Of a DNA stretch of 64,000 nucleotides, positions 8,769 to 16,692 are shown piece after piece. The position numbers and the translations under genes were made by a program. The notes beneath the pieces are model-generated. The model saw only the letters and a program-made list of their open reading frames with translations. It was not told the DNA's origin and did no database searches. The stretch is from Microbispora catharanthi (GTDB taxonomy: Bacteria; Actinomycetota; Actinomycetes; Streptosporangiales; Streptosporangiaceae): assembly GCF_006334915.2 (NCBI RefSeq), contig NZ_VDMA02000016.1, forward strand, positions 124,001 through 188,000, in the 5' to 3' direction. The first letter of the stretch is position 1. Every line of letters starts with the position of its first letter.

Positions 8769-11700
8769 AGCCGGCACGCGGGTCACGCAAGGTGATCCAG
8801 CATGCGGAAGGCGCGGGGCTGGCCCGGATCTACCAGGCCGCCGGAGACCTGATCGTGTATGGAGGCGAGGAGCCGTACCGGTGGGCCCTGTGGCCTGCAC
8901 CGCCGCCTGCGACGGCGGGCGAGGCGCGCGCGCAGCCGAGTGAGCTGTTGCGGGCCTCTCGCGCGCTGATCGCCTTCACCGGCCGCCGTGATTTGCTGGC
9001 GGAGCTGGCGAGCTGGCGGGACGCCGGCACCGGGCAGGACGTGGCGGTGCGTCTGATCCATGGGCCGGGCGGGCAGGGCAAGACCCGGCTGGCCGGACAT
9101 GTGGCGCACCTGTGGGGGCAGCAGGGATGGGTGGTGCTGACGGCCCACCACCGGCGTGATCGCTCCACCGCGGCGGACTTCGAGGTTCCCGCCTTCGACG
9201 AGGCGGCCGGGGTGCTGGTGCTGGTGGACTATGCCGAACGGTGGGACACCGCCGACCTGCTCACCCTGCTGCGTGATGCGCATGCGTCCGGGCGGGTGCC
9301 GGTGCGGGTGCTGTTGCTGGCCCGCCCGGCCGGCACCTGGTGGGACAGCCTGAAGGGGCGGATGCAGCGGGACCTGGGCCTGGTGCCCAGCCGGCGGGAG
9401 CTGGAGCCGTTGGAGCGGGAGAGCGGGATCACTCGTGCGGGGCTGTTCGCCGCGGCCCGTGATCGGTTCGCCGAACTGCTGCGGGTGCCCGAGGCCGGTT
9501 CGGTGGCCGCGCCGTCCGGGCTGGAGCGGCATGAGGCCTATCGGCTGGTGCTGACCGTGCACATGGCCGCTTTGGCCGCGGTGCTGGCCGCCGAGCGTGG
9601 TCAGGTGGCGCCCGTCGATCCCGTGCGGGTGTCGGAGTTCCTGCTGGCGCGTGAACGAGATCATTGGGAGGCGATGGCGTCCCCGCGCCGGGAGAAGCCG
9701 CTGGCGACCTCGCCGGAGGCGATGGGCCAGATCGTCTACACCGCGACGCTGACCGGACGGCTCGGCTACGACGACGGCAAAGCCGCCCTGGCACGCGCCG
9801 AGGTCGAGTCGACCCAGGCGATCGGGCAGCTTCTGAAGGACCACGCGGTGTGCTACCCGCCCGCCGGGCCGGCCTCGCCGGAGGGGGTATCGACTGCTCA
9901 CGCGAGCGCCACGGTGCTGGAGCCGTTGTATCCCGACCGGCTGGGCGAGGACTTCCTCGCCTTGTCCGTCCCCGGCCATTCCTGCGATTTTCCCGTCGAC
10001 CCGTGGGCGCAGACGGCGCCTGCCCGGCTGCTGGCCCCGCCCGTCGGCGCCGGTGACGGACCGGACCAGGGCGGCGGCGTACCGGCATGGGTACAGCATG
10101 CGGTGACCACGCTGATCGAGGCCGCGTGCCGGTGGCCCCATCTGACGCAGCGGCAGTTGTATCCGCTGCTGGCCGATGCCCCGCACCTGGCTGTGCACGC
10201 CGGCGGCGCCGCTTTGGCCAGGCTGGCCGGCCTGGACGACATCGATGCGAGGTTACTGGCGGCCATCGAGGCGATGCTGCCCGATCATCGGCATATCGAT
10301 CTCGATATCGGGGCCGCCGCGGTAGCCTCCCGCCTGGCCGAGCACCGGCTGGCCGCCGCCACCGATCCGGCCACCCGTGCCCACATCTATGACGCCTTGG
10401 CTGTCCGCCTGTCCTACGCGGGGCTGCACGCACGCGCCCTGGCCGAAGGCCACCAGGCCGTCCGGCTCTGGCGTCGGCTCGCCGCGCTGGACCGGGACGC
10501 TCACCTGCCCGACCTGGCGTTGTCGTTGCACAATCACGCGACCCGGCTGGCGGAGGTCGGGCGGCGGGCCGAGGCGGTGCCGGTCAGCGTGGAGGCCGTT
10601 CGCCTGCACGGCGAGCTGGCCGAGCTCGACCGGGACGCCTACCTGCCCGGTCTGGCCGACTCGTTGCACAACCACGCCGCCTTACTGTCGGAGGTCGGGC
10701 GGCGGGCCGAGGCGGTGCCGGTCAGCGTGGAGGCCGTTCGCCTGCACGGCGAGCTGGCCGAGCTCGACCGGGATGCCTACCTGCCCGGCCTGGCCGCCTC
10801 GTTGAACAACCACGCTCTGCGGCTGGCGGAGGTCGGGCGGCGGGCCGAGGCGGTTCCCTTCAGTGAGGAGGCCGTGCGTCTGCGCCGGGTGCTGGTCGAG
10901 CTCAACCGGGACGCCTACCTGCCCGGCCTGGCCGACTCGTTGGGCAACTACGCGAACCAGCTGGCGGAGGTCGGGCGGCGGGCCGAGGCGGTTCCCTTCA
11001 GTGAGGAGGCCGTGCGTCTGCGCCGGGAGTTGGCCGAGCTCAACCGGGACGCCTACCTGCCCGGCCTGGCCGGCTCGTTGACCAATCACGCTCTGCGGCT
11101 GGCGGAGGTCGGGCGGCGGGCCGAGGCGGTTCCCTTCAGTGAGGAGGCCGTCCGTCTTCACGGCGAGCTGGCCGAGCTCGACCGGGACGCTCACCTGCCC
11201 GACGTGGCGATGTCGTTGCACAATTACGCCGCCTTGCTGGCGGAGGTCGGGCGGCGGGCCGAGGCGGTTCCCTTCAGTGAGGAGGCCCTCCGCCTGCACC
11301 GGGTGCTGGTCGAGCTCAACCGGGACGCCCACCTGCCCGACCTGGCCCGCTCGTTGACCAATCACGCCGCCTTCCTGGCGGGCATGCGGCGCCGGGCCGA
11401 GGCGGTTCCCTTCAGCGAGGAGGCCCTCCGCCTGCACCGGGAGTTGGCCGAGCTCAACCGGGACGCCTACCTACCCGGCCTGGCGATGTCGTTGAACAAC
11501 CACGCTGCCTTGCTGGCGGGTGTCGGGCGGGGGGCCGAGGCGGTTCCGGTCAGTGAGGAGGCCGTGTGCCTGCACCGGGAGTTGGCCGAGCTCGATCGGG
11601 ACGCCTACCTGCCCGGCTATGTCAGAAGCCTTGCGGCCCGCGGGTATGTGAGGATCGAGGACTCCCGATTCGGTGCCGCCGTAACCCCGCTGATCGAGGC

Positions 11701-11881
11701 GTTGCTGGCGTCGCGGGAACTGCCCGAGCACATCGCCCAGGACATCATCGGCTCGGTCGCCGACCTGCTGCTTCTCGCCTATGCGGGAGACGCCGCCGCG
11801 GTGGCCGAGGAGTTCCGTGTCGTCACCGGCCGGGACATCCCGGTCTGGATGAAGGAGCCGCCCTCCGCCACCTCAGGCTGA
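8765..11881 (+). CDS. P-loop (STAND/NB-ARC-like) ATPase with C-terminal TPR array
   Basis: The 1038-residue cytoplasmic protein has three parts. The N-terminus holds a short motif RIYQAAGDLIVYGG (residues 21-34). An ATPase follows with Walker A GPGGQGKTR (100-108) and Walker B VLVLVDYAERWD (about 150-161), plus winged-helix-like and helical segments to about 540. A TPR array runs to about 950. At least eight units have a strict 46-residue period, each with SLxNHAxxLAEVGRRAEAV and LDRDAYLPG. The domain order (signalling motif, NTPase, repeat sensor) is that of bacterial NLR-like STAND proteins, which sense an input through the repeats and oligomerise to activate an effector. GTG 8765 overlaps the preceding stop. 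A role in immunity or regulated killing is inference; generic TPR regulators have similar layouts. Confidence 0.8.
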   Translation: MKPARGSRKVIQHAEGAGLARIYQAAGDLIVYGGEEPYRWALWPAPPPATAGEARAQPSELLRASRALIAFTGRRDLLAELASWRDAGTGQDVAVRLIHGPGGQGKTRLAGHVAHLWGQQGWVVLTAHHRRDRSTAADFEVPAFDEAAGVLVLVDYAERWDTADLLTLLRDAHASGRVPVRVLLLARPAGTWWDSLKGRMQRDLGLVPSRRELEPLERESGITRAGLFAAARDRFAELLRVPEAGSVAAPSGLERHEAYRLVLTVHMAALAAVLAAERGQVAPVDPVRVSEFLLARERDHWEAMASPRREKPLATSPEAMGQIVYTATLTGRLGYDDGKAALARAEVESTQAIGQLLKDHAVCYPPAGPASPEGVSTAHASATVLEPLYPDRLGEDFLALSVPGHSCDFPVDPWAQTAPARLLAPPVGAGDGPDQGGGVPAWVQHAVTTLIEAACRWPHLTQRQLYPLLADAPHLAVHAGGAALARLAGLDDIDARLLAAIEAMLPDHRHIDLDIGAAAVASRLAEHRLAAATDPATRAHIYDALAVRLSYAGLHARALAEGHQAVRLWRRLAALDRDAHLPDLALSLHNHATRLAEVGRRAEAVPVSVEAVRLHGELAELDRDAYLPGLADSLHNHAALLSEVGRRAEAVPVSVEAVRLHGELAELDRDAYLPGLAASLNNHALRLAEVGRRAEAVPFSEEAVRLRRVLVELNRDAYLPGLADSLGNYANQLAEVGRRAEAVPFSEEAVRLRRELAELNRDAYLPGLAGSLTNHALRLAEVGRRAEAVPFSEEAVRLHGELAELDRDAHLPDVAMSLHNYAALLAEVGRRAEAVPFSEEALRLHRVLVELNRDAHLPDLARSLTNHAAFLAGMRRRAEAVPFSEEALRLHRELAELNRDAYLPGLAMSLNNHAALLAGVGRGAEAVPVSEEAVCLHRELAELDRDAYLPGYVRSLAARGYVRIEDSRFGAAVTPLIEALLASRELPEHIAQDIIGSVADLLLLAYAGDAAAVAEEFRVVTGRDIPVWMKEPPSATSG
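10506..11613 (+). repeat. Tandem 138-bp coding repeats (TPR units)
   Basis: About eight copies of a 138-bp unit are nearly identical at DNA level; for example GAGGTCGGGCGGCGGGCCGA recurs at 10553, 10691 and 10829 and onward every 138 bp. Later units diverge (GGCATGCGGCGC at about 11380, GGTGTCGGGCGG at about 11518). The conservation, including synonymous sites, points to recent unit duplication or gene conversion. Confidence 0.9.
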
Positions 11882-11994
11882 CGAGAGCGACCTCGGTGAT
11901 GTGCCGCCGGGCTCGCGGCCGTCGCGGTTCGCGTCGCTGATTTGCGTTTCTGACACTCCCCGAGGGCCGGACCACGAGACCCTCTCGCCCGCCA

Positions 11995-12498
11995 TCACGC
12001 CCGAGAAGTTCCGCCGGAGCCGAAGTAGCGGGCCACGACCCGCGTGTGCAGTGGGAACGCCAGCTCCTGAGGGCCGTCGATCACCAGCCACTCGCTGGTC
12101 TCCGCGGTGCGCGCGACCGGCGGGAGGGCGTCGGAGGTCGTGCGCGGCCCGAGGCCGAAGATCAGCACGGTGCCGTCGGGCGCGCTGACCGCGTCGAACA
12201 GCCGCACGCCGGCCGCGTCGGCGACGACGCCCGTCTCCTCGCGGAGCTCCCTCACGGCGGCCTGCTGCCAGGACTCGCCGATGTCGATGAAGCCGCCGGG
12301 GAGGGCGAGCAGACCGCGGTGCGGCTCGACGTCCCGGCGGACCACGAGAAGGCCGTCGTCCACCGGAAGCACCATGACCGCGACCGGCACGGGGTTGAGA
12401 TAGCTGGTGCCGCCGCACTCCTGGCAGGTCCTCGGCCAGGGCAGGCCGGGCGCGTAGGCCGCTCCGCAGAAGGAGCAGTGGGAGTTCCTGATCGCCAC
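11995..12498 (-). CDS. NUDIX hydrolase with N-terminal zinc ribbon
   Basis: The 167-residue protein starts with a four-cysteine zinc ribbon (CSFCGAAY then CQECGG). It is followed by a NUDIX fold with a complete NUDIX box, GGFIDIGE with the spaced REL-REETGVV, needed for Mg-dependent hydrolysis of nucleoside-diphosphate-linked substrates. The zinc ribbon is shared with NADH pyrophosphatase (NudC)-like and related enzymes, but the protein is shorter than NudC. GTG 12498 is chosen: it lies 7 nt after TACTCT (12511-12506 on the minus strand), consistent with leaderless expression, and no ribosome-binding site is seen. It is convergent with the TPR gene; substrate unknown. Confidence 0.85.
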   Translation of the reverse strand: MAIRNSHCSFCGAAYAPGLPWPRTCQECGGTSYLNPVPVAVMVLPVDDGLLVVRRDVEPHRGLLALPGGFIDIGESWQQAAVRELREETGVVADAAGVRLFDAVSAPDGTVLIFGLGPRTTSDALPPVARTAETSEWLVIDGPQELAFPLHTRVVARYFGSGGTSRA

Positions 12499-12542
12499 GA
12501 TCGCGAGAGTAGCAACGTCCGCCGGAACGGTCGTGGGCCGGC

Positions 12543-14216
12543 TCAGGGCAGCGCGGGGAGGATCACGGCCGAGGGATGGCGGGGGTCGTGCAGGATCTCC
12601 TGGTCGGAGGCGACCATCGGGGTGCCCGCCGTCAGCGGCGCGCCGGTGCCCGGGTTGCGCGCGATGCGCGGATAGGCCCCGCTCGCCACCTGCACCCGGA
12701 TGCGGTGCCCGCGGCGGAACCTGTGGCCCATCGGCCACAGGTCGATCTCCACCCGGCGCACGCCGTCCTCGTCGCCGCGGTCTGCGGGGGTCAGGCGGCG
12801 CACGCCCTCGCAGACGTTCATCGACGTGCCGTCGGGATGCACGTCGCACACCCGTACGACGAGGTCGGTGTGCTCCCTGCCGGTGCGCACGAACAGCTCG
12901 GCGCTCACCGGGCCGATCATGTCGGTGTCCCGGCCGAGCACGTCCGAGGTGTAGACGAGCACGTCACGCCGGGCCTCCAGACGGCGGTTGTCCCGCGGCT
13001 CGGAGTTGCCGATCAGCACCGGGCCGCCGATCACGGGCGTGGGGTGCTCGGGGTCGTAGCGGTAGCGGTCCGGCTCGCCGCCCGCCGGGTTGTCCCGCGA
13101 CAGGGCGAAGCCCGGCTGCAGGTGCCAGCGCTCGCGCCGCATGCGGGGCGGCGGCCAGTCGGACTCGTCCCGCCACTCGCCCGCGCCGGTGACGTACAGC
13201 CGGACGGGGGAGGTGCGCAGCCCCGACGGGTCGCCGAGCAGGTGGGCGCGGAACCAGGCAAGAGCGTCGGCGTTGGCGGCCCGCCCATGGCGGACGTCGG
13301 CGTGATACCACGGCCCGATGGTCAGGTGCGGGTGCCGCCCGGCCGCCCGCAGTGCCGCGTAGTCCTTGAGCTGCCAGGGCAGGAACACGTCGTACCAGCC
13401 GCCGGTCATCGTGATCTCCGCGCCGACCTGCCCCACCGACGCGGAGAAGTCCGCCTTGTCCCAGTACGAGCAGAGGGTCTCACCGTGGTGGGCCAGCAGT
13501 TCGCGGAAGAACGGCAGCGGCCTGCCCGCCGACAGCAGGTCGAGCTCGGGCAGCGGGCGGCCCGACAGCACGGCCCGCCGCGTGCGCCGGGGCGCGGTGA
13601 ACGCGGCCACGCCGCCCAGCCTGCCCTCCAGGTGCGCGGTGAGCGTCGTCCAAATCAGCGTCGACTCCAGCGCGAACGACCCTCCGACGTACGCCGCGTC
13701 CCGGAAGCACGAGGCGGTCACCTGGACGGCCATCGCCCGCAGGTCGGGCGTCTCCGCCGCGATCGCCCACTGGGTGTAGCCGAGGTAGGAGGGCCCGTGC
13801 ATGGCGAAGCTGCCGCCATACCACGACTGCGCCCGCATCCACTCGACCGTCGCCAGGCCGTCCTCCTGCTCGTGGACCAGGGGATCGAGCCGCCCGCCGG
13901 AGCCGAAGCCGCCCCGGCAGCTCTGCAGCAGCACCTGGAACCCGTGCCGGGCGAAGGTCCAGCCGTACATCCAGCCGACCACTCCGCCCCTGCCGTACGG
14001 CGTGCGGATCAGGATCGTGGGGGGCCGGTCGGTGCCGACGGGCGCGTAGTGATCGGCCAGGAGCGTCACGCCGTCCGGCATCGGCACGGGCATGTCACGG
14101 CGGACCCGGACCCGGCGGCCCTGCGGCCCGCTCGAACTCCCGCTCGTACCCCTCAGCTCGCCCAGCCCTCCCGGGCCGTGGCGGTGCACAGGCAGGCGGG
14201 CCGGCACGCGGACCAT
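12543..14216 (-). CDS. CocE/NonD family hydrolase (X-Pro dipeptidyl-peptidase S15-like)
   Basis: The 557-residue alpha/beta hydrolase of the CocE/NonD family acts on esters or amides. The core begins DMPVPMPDGVTLLADHYAP. The nucleophile elbow is GPSYLGY (Ser) within SFAMHGPSYLGYTQW. The acid is likely in GGWYDVFLPWQ and the catalytic histidine in GPWYHADVRHG. A C-terminal jelly-roll typical of S15 enzymes follows, with DLVVRVCDVHPDG and RRGHRIRVQVAS. There is no clear signal peptide, so it is probably cytoplasmic. GGAAGGAGG lies 5 nt before ATG 14216. Only about 45 bp separate its stop from the upstream end of the NUDIX gene on the same strand. Physiological substrate unknown. Confidence 0.88.
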   Translation of the reverse strand: MVRVPARLPVHRHGPGGLGELRGTSGSSSGPQGRRVRVRRDMPVPMPDGVTLLADHYAPVGTDRPPTILIRTPYGRGGVVGWMYGWTFARHGFQVLLQSCRGGFGSGGRLDPLVHEQEDGLATVEWMRAQSWYGGSFAMHGPSYLGYTQWAIAAETPDLRAMAVQVTASCFRDAAYVGGSFALESTLIWTTLTAHLEGRLGGVAAFTAPRRTRRAVLSGRPLPELDLLSAGRPLPFFRELLAHHGETLCSYWDKADFSASVGQVGAEITMTGGWYDVFLPWQLKDYAALRAAGRHPHLTIGPWYHADVRHGRAANADALAWFRAHLLGDPSGLRTSPVRLYVTGAGEWRDESDWPPPRMRRERWHLQPGFALSRDNPAGGEPDRYRYDPEHPTPVIGGPVLIGNSEPRDNRRLEARRDVLVYTSDVLGRDTDMIGPVSAELFVRTGREHTDLVVRVCDVHPDGTSMNVCEGVRRLTPADRGDEDGVRRVEIDLWPMGHRFRRGHRIRVQVASGAYPRIARNPGTGAPLTAGTPMVASDQEILHDPRHPSAVILPALP

Positions 14217-14322
14217 GCCCCCTCCTTCCCCGGCCTCGGGCGGATCGCTCCTCGCCGAGAGTGAGGTTTCCCTACCAGTAACAGAATATCTATCCGCTGT
14301 TCGCCCTTCCAGTCATGCCGCG

Positions 14323-14352
14323 TTGCATGATCGCGGTTTCCGCCGCTACCCT
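14323..14352 (+). promoter_or_regulatory. Promoter of the trpL-trpEG transcript
   Basis: TTGCAT (14323-14328) and TACCCT (14347-14352) are separated by 18 bp. Only six bases lie between the -10 hexamer and the ATG of the leader peptide, so transcription should begin at or within a base or two of that ATG. Confidence 0.65.
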
Positions 14353-14358
14353 TGACGC

Positions 14359-14397
14359 ATGCGAACTCATGCACCTTCCCAGTGGTGGCGCCGCTGA
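14359..14397 (+). CDS. trpL: Tryptophan leader peptide (attenuation control)
   Basis: A 12-codon open frame reads M-R-T-H-A-P-S-Q-W-W-R-R, with tandem Trp codons at 14383-14388 followed at once by the first arm of a chain of competing hairpins and then trpEG. Tandem Trp codons in a tiny frame before an anthranilate synthase are the signature of ribosome-mediated attenuation. Its role is to make a stalled ribosome report tryptophan scarcity, not to yield a functional peptide. The ATG sits six bases after the -10 hexamer with no room for a ribosome-binding site, so the leader is probably translated as a leaderless message. Confidence 0.88.
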   Translation: MRTHAPSQWWRR

Positions 14398-14458
14398 CAG
14401 GCGGCGTTTTCGCATTCGCGTCGAATAGACCGGCCGCCCCATGAGTGGCGGCCTTCTG
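14389..14458 (+). promoter_or_regulatory. trp attenuator: 1:2, 2:3 antiterminator and 3:4 terminator hairpins
   Basis: Segment 1 is CGCCGC (14389-14394) and segment 2 is GGCGGCG (14400-14406), giving a pause hairpin. Segment 3 is GGCCGCC (14432-14438) and segment 4 is GGCGGCC (14447-14453), a perfect 7-bp terminator followed by TTCTGT. Segment 2 can instead pair with segment 3 (GGCGGC with GCCGCC, 6 bp), excluding the terminator. A ribosome stalled on the Trp codons just upstream would cover segment 1 and favour 2:3, allowing read-through into trpEG when tryptophan is low. Confidence 0.85.
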
Positions 14459-14498
14459 TATGTCCGCCCCGGGGCATACGAAAAAAGGGGCGTGGACA

Positions 14499-16634
14499 GT
14501 GGAGATCAGCGGATATACCACGGCCGGCGGCATCGCGGTCGAGCGCCGGGTGCGCGAGGTGCCCGAGGAGGCGCTGGAGCGGATCGTCACGTCGCTGGGG
14601 GAGCGGCGCGGCGGGGCCTTCTCGTCCGGCATGGACTACCCGGGCAGGTACAGCAGGTGGGCGTTCGGCTACGTCGATCCCTGCCTTGAGATCGTGGCGC
14701 GGGGGCGGCGCATCTCCGCCCGCGCGCTCAACGAGCGCGGACAGGTCGTGCTGCCCGTTGTCGCCTCCTGCCTGCTGGCGGCCGGCAAGCCGGTGGCCGA
14801 GCCGGCCCACGGCTACGTCGAGGTGCACGTCCCCGAGTCCGAGGACCTGCTGCCCGAGGAGATGCGCAGCCGCAGGCCCACCGTCTTCACCGCCATCCGC
14901 GAGATCATCGCGGCCTTCCGGTCCGACGACCCGCACCTCGGCCTGTACGGCGCCTTCGGCTACGACCTGGCCTTCCAGTTCGAGCCGATCCGCTACCGCC
15001 TGACCCGCCCCGGCGACCAGCGCGACCTGGTGCTGCACCTGCCCGACCGGCTCGTCGTGATCGACCGGGTCCGCGAGACCAGCGTCGAGCACTGCTACGA
15101 GTTCACCGTGGACGGCGTCTCCACCAGCGGCCTCGAGCGCACCGGCGAGACGATCCCCCTGGCCGCGCCCCGCGAGATCCCGCCGAACCCGGTGCGGGGG
15201 ACCTACTCCGAGGTCGTCGCCAAGGCCAAGGAGAAGTTCCAGCGCGGCGACCTGTTCGAGGTCGTCCCCGGCCAGGTCTTCCACGGCGCCTGCGCCGACC
15301 CGTCCGCCTTCTACCGTTCGCTGCGCACCGAGAACCCGGCGCCGTACGAGTTCCTGCTCAGCCTCGGCGACGGCGAGCACCTGGTCGGCGCCTCGCCGGA
15401 GATGTACGTCCGGGTGACCGGCGACCGGGTCGAGACCTGCCCGATCTCCGGCACCATCGCCCGCGGGGCCAACCCCGTCGAGGACGCCGAGGCGATCCGC
15501 ACGCTCCTGTCCAGCGTGAAGGAGGAGTCGGAGCTGACCATGTGCACGGACGTGGACCGCAATGACAAGTCGCGGATCTGCGTGCCGGGCAGCGTCCGGG
15601 TGATCGGCCGCCGCCAGATCGAGATGTACTCCCGGCTGATCCACACCGTCGACCACATCGAGGGCCGCCTGCGCCCCGAGTTCGACGCCCTCGACGCGTT
15701 CCTCACCCACATGTGGGCCGTCACCGTCACCGGCGCCCCCAAGACGTGGGCCATGCAGTTCATCGAGGACCACGAGGAGACCACCCGGCGCTGGTATGGC
15801 GGCGCGGTCGGCTTCATCGGCTTCGACGGCTCGATGAACACCGGCCTGACCCTGCGCACCGCGCAGATCCGCGACGGCGTCGCCACCGTGCGCGCCGGGG
15901 CCACGCTGCTGTACGACTCCGACCCCGAGGCCGAGGAGCGGGAGACCGAGCTCAAGGCCAGCGCCCTCCTCGGCGCGCTCGCCGCGTCCGCCCGTCCCCG
16001 GGAGGAGGCGCGGACGGAGCCCCGCGCCGACCTGCCGGGCGAGGGCCACCGCGTGCTGCTCGTGGACCACGAGGACTCCTTCGTCAACACGCTCGCCGAC
16101 TACTTCCGCCAGCAGGGCGCGTCGGTGGTCACGCTGCGGCACGGGTTCCCGCTGGAGAAGCTGGACGAGATCGCGCCCACGCTCGTCGTGCTGTCGCCCG
16201 GGCCCGGCTGGCCGTCCGACTTCGGCTGCTCGGCGCTGATCGAGGCGCTGTACGCCCGGAGGCTCCCCGTGTTCGGGGTGTGCCTGGGCCTGCAGGCCAT
16301 GGTCGAGCAGGCGGGCGGCACACTCGAACTGCTGCCCTACCCGGAGCACGGCAAGCGCGGCCGGGTCCGCCGCGAGGGAGACAGCGCGCTGCTCGACGGC
16401 CTGCCCGGCGAGTTCGTCGCGGCCCGCTACCACTCCGTGCACGCCAAGGAGCCGGGAGTCAAGGGCTTCCAGGTCACCGCGTACACGCCGGACGGCGCGG
16501 CCATGGCGATCGAGGACGCCGAGAACCTGCGCTTCGGCGTGCAGTTCCACCCCGAGTCGATCCTGACCACGCAGGGCGGGGCCGGAGCGCGGATCATCGC
16601 CAACGTCCTGCGGCTTTGCGCACGCCATGGCTGA
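14499..16634 (+). CDS. trpEG: Anthranilate synthase, fused TrpE-TrpG
   Basis: The 711-residue protein joins the chorismate-binding component I (about residues 1-510) to a class I glutamine amidotransferase (about 530-711). Together they make anthranilate from chorismate and glutamine in the first committed step of tryptophan synthesis. Component I shows VGASPEMYVRV, CPISGTIARG, ELTMCTDVDRND, the HMWAVTVTGAPK region and YGGAVGFIG. The GATase part shows LVVLSPGPGWPSD, the nucleophile in GVCLGLQAM (Cys near 592) and the FHPES end of the triad. GTG 14499 is preferred because AGGGG lies 8 nt upstream and the start falls after the attenuator; an in-frame start at 14445 would lie inside the terminator hairpin. 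Fused TrpEG proteins occur in several actinomycetes. Confidence 0.93.
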   Translation: MEISGYTTAGGIAVERRVREVPEEALERIVTSLGERRGGAFSSGMDYPGRYSRWAFGYVDPCLEIVARGRRISARALNERGQVVLPVVASCLLAAGKPVAEPAHGYVEVHVPESEDLLPEEMRSRRPTVFTAIREIIAAFRSDDPHLGLYGAFGYDLAFQFEPIRYRLTRPGDQRDLVLHLPDRLVVIDRVRETSVEHCYEFTVDGVSTSGLERTGETIPLAAPREIPPNPVRGTYSEVVAKAKEKFQRGDLFEVVPGQVFHGACADPSAFYRSLRTENPAPYEFLLSLGDGEHLVGASPEMYVRVTGDRVETCPISGTIARGANPVEDAEAIRTLLSSVKEESELTMCTDVDRNDKSRICVPGSVRVIGRRQIEMYSRLIHTVDHIEGRLRPEFDALDAFLTHMWAVTVTGAPKTWAMQFIEDHEETTRRWYGGAVGFIGFDGSMNTGLTLRTAQIRDGVATVRAGATLLYDSDPEAEERETELKASALLGALAASARPREEARTEPRADLPGEGHRVLLVDHEDSFVNTLADYFRQQGASVVTLRHGFPLEKLDEIAPTLVVLSPGPGWPSDFGCSALIEALYARRLPVFGVCLGLQAMVEQAGGTLELLPYPEHGKRGRVRREGDSALLDGLPGEFVAARYHSVHAKEPGVKGFQVTAYTPDGAAMAIEDAENLRFGVQFHPESILTTQGGAGARIIANVLRLCARHG

Positions 16635-16692
16635 GTAAAGGGGCCGTTTAGGGCGGTGCCGGCGCGGCGGGGGAGCCGTAGAGTCCACTGCC

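Noticed and set aside
6615-8900. 761-residue minus-strand frame opposite the ABC-F gene
   Set aside because: No domain is seen and composition is shadow-like; the plus strand has two complete ABC domains.
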